Made by a program: the position numbers and the translations under genes | Origin: Paracamarosporium sp. OC-R06-R3 | Taxonomy: Eukaryota; Ascomycota; Dothideomycetes; Pleosporales; Didymosphaeriaceae | NCBI GenBank assembly: GCA_019828545.1 | Contig: JACVRA010000457.1 | Span: forward strand, 1-64,000 | Direction: 5' to 3' | DNA: 64,000 nucleotides | Notes under the pieces: model-generated | What the model was told of the DNA's origin: nothing | The model's input: the letters and a program-made list of their open reading frames with translations, nothing else | Database searches by the model: none | Shown here: positions 57,312 to 64,000 of the stretch, piece after piece | How positions within the stretch are numbered: the first letter of the stretch is position 1 | How the letters are laid out: each line of letters starts with the position of its first letter

Positions 57312-58615
57312 TCAAACGATAGGAATGCCCAGTGCTTCTCTTCTGGACTGTGAATTAGGATCGAGGTATGGTACCTCTCCAATGCTGGATGCCCTAACAC
57401 CAACCCTGTTCCCGTTCACGAGATGCGTATCAGGCTGTGGACTATGAGTAAATGAGCGACCTGAATGGAGTGTCACGTACCGTAGCAGCGTGCCATACGC
57501 AGCTGTTGTTCCAGATCGCCCCTGCATTCTTGGTCCACTTCATTCTTGCAATACAATCATGATTTCGAGTGATCAGCCTCATCACGTAGTCCCTTATGAT
57601 CTGGTCCTCGTAGCTGTACACGTCGTTGATCTTCGTCACGTGCAAGCCGACACCTGCAAAGATCGATTTCCATCCTGTAATCCTATTCGTTCTCACGACA
57701 GGATGGTTGGGTGCAAACTCGTCGCCGGTGTTCAAAGGACTACCTCTTGGACTCATGACTTCGTAATTGCCAGCTTGTGCTGCACTTCGAAAAACAGGCT
57801 GCGCACACGTTGCTGTTAGCGTTTCCAGGTAACTTCGAAAAGATGGCGACATGCGATCGTAGACTTCATATCCGGAGCACCAAAGTGTGTCTCCACCATG
57901 AGGGGGTGTTTCTTCCATCTTGAGGAAAGAGAAGTCGGAAGGCGCATTTTCGAAAGTACTGTCGCTGTGCCACTCGCGAGAAAGATCTCGCGGTTCCGTA
58001 GGGGCGCGTCTAGCCATTGTTTTATAGATCTTCTTTTGCGCCTCGGAGTTGATGACATATCTGAAGATATCAGTCTGTGAACGACATGTTGCTACGTCAA
58101 AGTTTGGAGCCTCAGTGTGACCTGTGTCACCACAGGATACGCAAAGCAGCGTCCAGAACTCAGACATATAATTATAACTGTTGGCTAGGTTCGTACATAT
58201 TCTCATCGGTCGTTCCGTCTGGCAGAGTCAGGTTGCCAGGATCGCGATAGATTGGGTGTACATGTAACCCATGATCTTCCGGCCGCCCACTCAGCTTTCC
58301 AAGTAGATCACAGAGTTTCTTCTGGTCGGTGATGTTAAGATCGTCTTGGTCTCGCAGAAATACGACGCCTCTTTCAGAGATGACAACAGCTAGATCGCGT
58401 ATCTGCTCTTCGGAGTTCGGTGCATTCAATATATCGGTAACTTTCAATCCGGGATATTCGCGCCCGATGATGGGCGTGATTTCGAAATAAGGCAAATGAT
58501 CAAGTGTACCAGAGTATGTCAGTGGTTTTGGGCAGGAGGGGCAAGATGTAGGGATGCTAGACTTAGCGGTACCCTTGGAAGTACCGTTAGTTGATTGTTC
58601 AGTTGATGTAGGCAT
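57312..58615 (-). CDS. TauD/TfdA-family Fe(II)/2-oxoglutarate dioxygenase
   Basis: Three exons: 58615-58197, 58060-57481 and 57434-57312; introns of 136 and 46 nt; 373 aa. The iron triad is present: H171 and D173 (REWHSDSTFE) and distal H330 (CVWHAAT at the end of exon 2). The 2-oxoglutarate-binding arginine lies in GNRVGVR, supplied by exon 3. GLHVHPIYRDPGNL, PPHGGDTLWCSGYEVYDRMS and HPVVRTNRITGWKSIF are typical of the fungal TauD-like group. It probably hydroxylates a sulfonate, taurine-like or other small substrate; the exact substrate cannot be told. The first splice gives DENIYVINSEAQKK, which fits the family. The gene ends VPYLDPNSQSRREALG, also conserved. No signal peptide. Confidence 0.9.
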
Positions 58616-59818
58616 GATGTCTGCGAGAAAATGAGCTTAGTACGGCTTTAGCTGTGTAATCGCGAAAGAGGTCTGTTATACAATGAAAGGCGCTTATAGA
58701 CAGCCGGGTGCTTTTGAGGGATTGCGGGGGATCGACGGAGTTAAGCAAGCATCAGGTGAATTCTAGTAGGTCAGCGTCTACGAGGCATCTCGCAGTGCTG
58801 CATGTTGAACTGCCGGAACTATACCAATCGAAAAATAGCCTAGCGAATGTAATCTAGTGAGCTAGTCACTGGGGAAAGGAGCTGCCCCACTCCTGCCCCG
58901 CATTCTTTTCTCCACAACACCAGGCTTCATGAATATGAATGTTGTTCTTGAAATATGGTTAGCGAAATAATAGAAATCTCTTCATCGAATTCAATATGAA
59001 TCCAACTTTATGCATCTGCTTTTGCGACTGAACTTGAATTCTGAATGTCAATGGCATTGGTGTTGAGTAGTAAACAAGGGTTGTTCGGCTTCAGAACCAT
59101 TTCTGCAATATCCACAACCAGGCTTTGAAGCCATGCGATCGATCATGAAATTATTGAGTTGCTTGTGTTGGCAAAACATCGAATTGTAGGATGTAAGTCC
59201 AAAAGTACAAGAAGGGTTTGCTTGGAGGACTATCACAAGCGTACTGAACACATTGGTTTTGTTACCACTATATTAAGCAGAAGGTACAGTTGGGTCAAAT
59301 AGAAGTTAGGCACATCGTTAATAATAGAATAGCTGGTTACGGCCTCACTGAGCCTCTCCTAGCAATCCATCGTGATTGCTTTTTGGACCAGGTCGGGCTC
59401 CTCCAACCTACAAGTGCCTGGAGCGAGATTATCGTCGCTTGTTTAAGGGTGGGTATATGGCTAGCACTAGTGGTTAGTTATAAAATATCATTCGGGCACT
59501 TCTCTACCTCTATTTTGAGTGGTCACATGATGTCCACTTTCACAGTCAGTCGCTCTAGGGGTTTTCGAGGCGTCGGCTGTAGGGCAGCTGCCTGGTAGAT
59601 ATAACAGCGCCTTTCTGGGGAAAGGTTTATGTCAGTAACCTAGTTTTCGATTGCCAGTCCACCGTAAATAGCTCGATAGGCAGACGAACTTGTTCATCAT
59701 CCGTCTTCTCTCCACTTTTATCGATCAAAGAATGATGCTTTACCCAAGTTTTCTTTTCAAAAGCCCAAGCTGCTGGATAGACCTTTGCTTACTCTAGCTA
59801 ATTTCCTAAATAGATCCT
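58616..59818. other. AT-rich intergenic region
   Basis: No gene recognised. Composition is AT-richer than most of the window and open frames are short. Confidence 0.5.
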
Positions 59819-60819
59819 TCATAACCATTGGGTGGTGTTGCCCCAGTAGCTTAAGAACTGACCGCTCTGCTCCACCTTTGAATTCTTCACCACGTTGAGA
59901 ATCCTCTTTACGCTCTCCTCAGGAGAGATGAGGCCCTTCCACTCCGGGTACTTCTGCATCATCCTGACAAACATGACCTGCATTTTAGCCTTCTCCTCGT
60001 CGGTGACTAAGAAATGTTTGTTAGCATCGCTGTTAAATCTGTTGTAAAAAGCCAAGGAAAAAGAATTAAGAGCATAATCATTATACATATCAACAACGCT
60101 TCTACAGGAAGATTCAAGGAAAGGAAACAACTCACAGTTCGAAGTATCCGTCATCGTCTCCGTCGCCACACCGCCGGGTGCAATACTCAGAAAAATAAAC
60201 CCCTCATCTTGTAGCTCGGCTGCAAACTTCGCAATGATGATATTTCCCCCCGCTTTGCTCGCGGCATAGGGCACAGAGTTCGCAATGCGCGTCTCGATGG
60301 TTTCGGGCACGTCAGCGACGCCGGAGGAAATGTACGTCACGCGCTTTTCCGTACCCGCACGGAGGAGCGGCAGGAAGGCGTTGATCGCGAAGAGGGGACC
60401 GGCGATGTTGGCCTCATCACTCTTCTTGAGCTCCTCGAGGAAGAGTTCAGGCTTGTCGGCGAAATCGGTGGGGTTCATGCCGCCAGTCGATGAGAGGTAA
60501 GCGCCATTGATGAGCAGGTGGTCGATTTGGCCGTTGACGAGGGACGATGTGGCTTTGGCGGTGGCTTTCAGAGAATCCGCAGATGTGAGATCGGCTTGAA
60601 CCACGTGCGTGTTTGGGATCTTGTCAGCTTTTACCTTGCCCTCGAGGTCGGCAACATTGCGGGCGGTAGCAATCACGGTGTTGCCTTCCGCGGCGAGGGT
60701 TTGGATGAATTGGTACTAGAAACAGTTAGCTTTCGTTTTATATTTGGGAGGGTAGGGATGTAGTTTTATATACTTACCCCAATTCCGCGCGAGGCGCCGA
60801 CGACAACGATGGTAGGCAT
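59819..60819 (-). CDS. Short-chain dehydrogenase/reductase (SDR)
   Basis: Three exons: 60819-60778, 60715-60136 and 60006-59819; 269 aa. A Rossmann nucleotide-binding motif GASRGIG (residues 8-14) spans the start, and VVQADLT gives the D-loop. HLLINGAYL occupies the NNAG position, ISSG holds the catalytic Ser, and PYAASK carries the Tyr-x3-Lys pair (about Y163, K167). AELQDEGFIFLSIAPGGVATE is typical of SDRs. Intron 2 (60135-60007, 129 nt) has no stop and a length divisible by three, so an unspliced frame stays open and would insert 43 unusual residues. GT donor, GATGCTAAC branch and TTCTTAG acceptor show that it is an intron. Substrate unknown. Confidence 0.88.
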
Positions 60820-61959
60820 TTTGAAGTTGTTAAAGGTCTCAGAGAGGAACGGTTTCGAAGATTGTTTAGTGTCACAAGTGTTGAGAAACTGTCGTTTTAT
60901 ACAAGGAATCCCTTTTCGCAATTAATATGTGTAGTTAGTCTTGTTCTCAGCTCCCAAAGCTCTCGTGCGATAGTCCATCGCATCATTGCTAGCCTTCGCA
61001 CGTAGCCAACCCGCAATACTATCCTTCGTCCTAACTCCACTTTGCAATTCCGAAATGTAGCTTCTTACTAAGATCTTTACAAATCCAAGTTCCAAGACAC
61101 CGAAGAGTTTTGCACACAAGAGACATGTTTAACCCATTTCAGGAAGTGACCTAGCCAGCCAATTCACAGAGTGAGCATAGAAGCGGGTTACAACTGTTGC
61201 TAAATGATTGACTAAATAATGGTCATATACGTCCTTGAGGAACAAAACTCTACGGTAGTTTGGTGTAGGTAAATAGACCTGTTTTGGTGGGCGCTTGGCA
61301 GTTACTAAGTCCGGAATTTTTCGTGCGGCGCGTGCCTCTAGGTATGGAGGCATCTAAGTTAACCCAACATCGTTTAGGCGGGTAACCGTGTTCCTGGTTC
61401 CGTAAGTCTAATATTGAGCTTTGGCTGCATGTTTATCCTCCTAAGTTTCTGGTCATTTGGGTCCTGTTAAGTCGGCAGACTTCGATCTCAAAATGTCTCC
61501 ATAAAGAATGCAGCTTGCGTGGTCATTGTCAGTTATAGTGTAGTCTAAAGGGAAACAGAGAGAAATCTGGAGCAGGAAAGAGTGATAAGAGAAGGTCACC
61601 TTTACAACGTAGGCAGCGAGGAGCAACTGAGTGAATAGTAAATATAATAGTCTAGTAGTCAATACACATTGTGATTCAATACATAGAGCTATAGCTTTTG
61701 AATTGAAAATATATAGGTTTAAGACTGTTTGTACGCTGCTACGCAACGCTGCGCATCTCGATGCATCCCTGCGCACTATCGCCAGCAATGACTAGAGATG
61801 TGCTTAAAGAACTTTATCACTAACGGCCACCATGTTGTCTATCCTGGCGTAACAGAGGATGCTCAAACATGTGCCCCTACGCTGTAGGTCAATTTGGCAA
61901 TGTCGTTCGTTATGTTCAATTTCCCCGTGCTTTTCGGGGACCGATAGATCTTCAAACAT
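60820..61959. other. Intergenic, AT-rich, possible remnant
   Basis: A minus-strand frame at 61353-61129 (74 codons, with RPPKQVYLPTPNYRRVLFLK) looks protein-like but isolated; it could be a fragment of an old mobile element or gene. From 61.5 to 61.75 kb the sequence is AT-rich. Nothing else assignable. Confidence 0.35.
60895..60901 (-). promoter_or_regulatory. TATA box of the SDR gene
   Basis: TATAAAA on the minus strand, 76 bases before the ATG at 60819. Confidence 0.45.
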
Positions 61960-63564
61960 CTATCTTCCGAATCTCTTCAACTCCCATACGCGAATTGGTG
62001 GATACATAACCGCGGCCCAAGCGAATCCGACGTAATTACCCATCTGCGGTAATTAGAAAAATCAAAAACTTCATGTAAAGACGACACTTACATCTGCACC
62101 GTAGTCACCCACAAGCTGTGCAATCGGCCCAATATACCAAACTTGGGCCATGCTCAATATGGCGCCGACCCAGCCCACAATGAACGCTATCAGAGCGGCA
62201 ATGCCAAGCGGTAGCTTCTTCCTATCGTTCCAGACTTCCCAGTCAAATTTTGTTTTTCGTCTGAAGATAAGATGCTCTTCCAAGATAATGGCCACCCAGA
62301 TGGAAACCCAATAGCCCATAAGCGCAAGAAAGTTTGTGAAAATCTCAGCTAGATGACTGCGTCCGGCAAGGGCGCAGACCGTGTAGATGATCACACCTAT
62401 GGTGTTCCAGACGACTCGCGGTACCATGGCAGCCCAGCGTCCAAGGATCTGTGCATCGATGCCAGAAGCATAAGTCGGAACAATCAAGTTCTGCACCAAA
62501 CCCAGTGCCACAAAAACGCCACAGAAGCTACCAAATCCACCAAGAGGTTTGAAGCCTTCCACGATGAGTGCGCCTTGGGAGATGCCATAAGAAGCCTCCC
62601 ACGCAGGGTTTGTCGACATCCCACAGGCCAGACCAATACCGACGATAAAGGCAAAGGTGAAGCTGGTGGTAAGCCCGAGCATGGTCACAGTGAAGATCTT
62701 CCATTTTGCAGTGTGCTCCGGGTAATAGACAAAGAGATCTGCTGCGCCTCCGCTATATGTGATGGCCGCTGCAAGGGTAAGACCAAAGAACGACAGCCGA
62801 TTGGCGATTAGAGTCTGGCCGGTGACAAGGGACGTAGAAGAGGTGTTGAAGTTTGGCCCGGCTACTCCAGCAAGGATGCTCAGAACGATTAACTGAGAAA
62901 GCCAGGCGTATCTCTCGTAGTAATGGAACACTTGGTATCCAAAGGTAGTGATGACCCATGTGATGACAGCAACAATGATGATACCAACCACGACCGACAT
63001 GTTGTTGTCCGACACTCCAGATAAGATCTGGCCAGCGACCACGCAGTCGATCAGGGAGTATCCTAGGAATACAATGAGGTTCAAGATCACGACGAGCTTC
63101 GACGGCCACCAGCCCATGATATACCTGGAGAAAATCATGGTTCTGTTTCCGCTTCTAGGTCCGAACGTGGCAATGTATGCTACTGGAAGGCATCCAACTA
63201 GCATACCGAAAACGGCGCAGAGACACGAGTCCAGGAACCCCAGCTCGAACACGGCCGGACCTAGCATGCCTAGCGTGATGTTGTTCGCGGCCAAGTTGAT
63301 CGAGATCCACAGCATGGCGATCTGAGAATACCCCAGCTGGCTCAGATTGTGGCGCTCGTCAGGCTCTACACGCTGTATGCCTCTTGACTCCACACTATAC
63401 TCGGCCATCAGTGCCTCCAAGCTCTTCCATCTCGCGTGCCATCTTCCAGCAAAAGTCTCGTGGTTCACGTCCGCATTGCTCGTCGGGAGGCCTTCGTTCG
63501 GGGCCAGGACCATGCGCGAAGTCTTCTCATCGTGGGTTGCGGAGGCGCGGCGATTGGGTTCCAT
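61960..63564 (-). CDS. NCS1-family permease (purine-cytosine permease type), TPP-riboswitch controlled
   Basis: Two exons, 63564-62092 and 62043-61960, 48-nt intron; 518 aa. An N-terminal cytosolic part (ESRGIQRVEPDERHNLSQLG) leads into about twelve membrane segments, starting QIAMLWISINLAANNITLGM. FGPRSGNRTMIFSRYIMGWWP and AAAITYSGGAADLFVYYPEH are NCS1/Fcy2-like signatures. The second exon adds MGNYVGFAWAAVMYPPIRVW and a short cytosolic tail. By sequence alone it would be called a purine/cytosine permease. The thiamine pyrophosphate riboswitch in its leader points instead to transport of thiamine or a pyrimidine/thiazole precursor. The ATG at 63564 lies just after a predicted UTR acceptor (CATAG at 63571). 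Plasma-membrane location expected. Confidence 0.9.
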
Positions 63565-63570
63565 GAGGTC

Positions 63571-63726
63571 CTATGCTCATTAGCAGCGTCTTTGCGAGGG
63601 CCGCAAAGCATGATGTCCTTTCGCAGGCTTTAACCTGATCAAGTTCAGACCGTATTTCTCAGATCGCCAGCCAGTCCGACGGACTGGCTGGCGAACACCG
63701 GTCTCATGCAATTGCTTCGTCAATAC
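63571..63726 (-). promoter_or_regulatory. Predicted 5'-UTR intron containing the riboswitch
   Basis: Donor GTATTG at 63726, branch-like GCTAAT and acceptor CATAG ending at 63571, seven bases before the ATG; 156 nt. Fungal TPP riboswitches typically sit in such introns and act by changing splice-site choice. Boundaries are predicted by eye. Confidence 0.55.
63608..63709 (-). ncRNA. Thiamine pyrophosphate (TPP/THI-box) riboswitch
   Basis: On the minus strand, P1 pairs GCATGA (63709-63704) with TCATGC (63613-63608). P2 pairs GACCG with CGGTC. A 14-bp P3 hairpin (about 63666-63694) has perfectly complementary arms around GCCAGCCAGTCC. It is followed by the invariant CTGAGA and AATAC, then the CTTGATC segment, the CAGG/CCTG P5 pair and GCGAAAGGA. 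All core TPP-aptamer elements are in order and spacing fits the fungal subtype (NMT1/THI4-like). Ligand binding is expected to control splicing of the leader of the NCS1 permease. Confidence 0.93.
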
Positions 63727-64000
63727 CTTGATCGGGTCTTCTGCTACTCAGCTGCTTGTTAGACATTGTCGTACTTGCTGTAACACGACGTGTTTCGATA
63801 TTCGGAGGCAAACAGAGAAGGTTGTAATGCCGGAAGCAAAGTCTCGTTGCCGTATCGTTTGCAGACGTGGATGATAAGTCTATGGCTGGCGCGCAAAATT
63901 CGACGGGAGCTGGTTCAAGCCCCGCGCTATCCCAGCACCAGCATTAGCGGGAACGCTGGGCGCTACATGATCAGCATGACGCACCCTGTGAGCACAGGAA
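63727..64000. other. Leader/promoter of the permease and window edge
   Basis: Contains the start of a short upstream frame at about 63765 (minus), discussed in the findings, and a CCCAGC/GCTGGG hairpin at about 63930-63960. No gene recognised. Confidence 0.4.

Noticed and set aside
1..64000. CRISPR arrays, bacterial operons, ribosome binding sites
   Set aside because: The window is eukaryotic with spliced genes; no regularly spaced repeats were seen.

Overview
The window is fungal nuclear DNA. Most protein genes are split by short GT-AG introns (about 46-136 nt) with CTAAC/CTGAC-type branch points, and the gene set is that of a filamentous ascomycete: fungalysin, an AA9 LPMO, DFG5/DCW1, a CRH-type GH16, a C2H2/fungal_trans regulator and a Fot/pogo transposon. 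I infer Pezizomycotina, probably Dothideomycetes/Pleosporales; the class is inference. Exon boundaries below were spliced by eye. Every multi-exon model closes as a multiple of three and restores recognisable family motifs.

Layout. 0-0.3 kb: the 5' end of a pogo-family transposase running off the left edge. 0.6-3.7 kb: two housekeeping genes, dynein light intermediate chain (-) and the splicing factor IST3/RBMX2 (+). 5.7-11.1 kb: secreted and wall proteins, namely GPI-type GH76 mannosidase, GH25 muramidase and a tandem pair of small secreted six-cysteine paralogues. 11.1-15.8 kb: gene-poor. 15.8-17.2 kb: an alpha-arrestin with PPxY motifs. 19.3-23.2 kb: an F-box-like protein, an unresolved hypothetical region, and a proline-rich GPI-type wall protein whose reading frame is interrupted. 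24.4-25.6 kb: GH16 transglycosidase. 27.1-30.7 kb: SH3-WW-RasGEF (CDC25-like). 33.8-39.7 kb: C2H2/fungal_trans regulator, NHP2, ribosomal protein eL22. 41.0-46.2 kb: GPI cupredoxin, AA9 LPMO, secreted Cys protein. 49.1-53.0 kb: glycine-zipper protein and a single-pass membrane protein, divergently transcribed. 53.9-63.7 kb: fungalysin M36 protease, TauD/TfdA dioxygenase, SDR, and an NCS1 permease preceded by a TPP riboswitch.

The genes do not form one pathway. Housekeeping genes (dynein, splicing, pseudouridylation, ribosome, Ras signalling) are interleaved with an extracellular set acting on cell wall, chitin/peptidoglycan-like polymers, plant polysaccharide or protein. The clearest regulatory element is the thiamine pyrophosphate riboswitch at 63608-63709 (-). 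It lies in a predicted 5'-UTR intron of the NCS1 transporter, so that transporter probably carries thiamine or a precursor and is controlled by splicing. Many intergenic stretches over 1 kb hold nothing I can assign.
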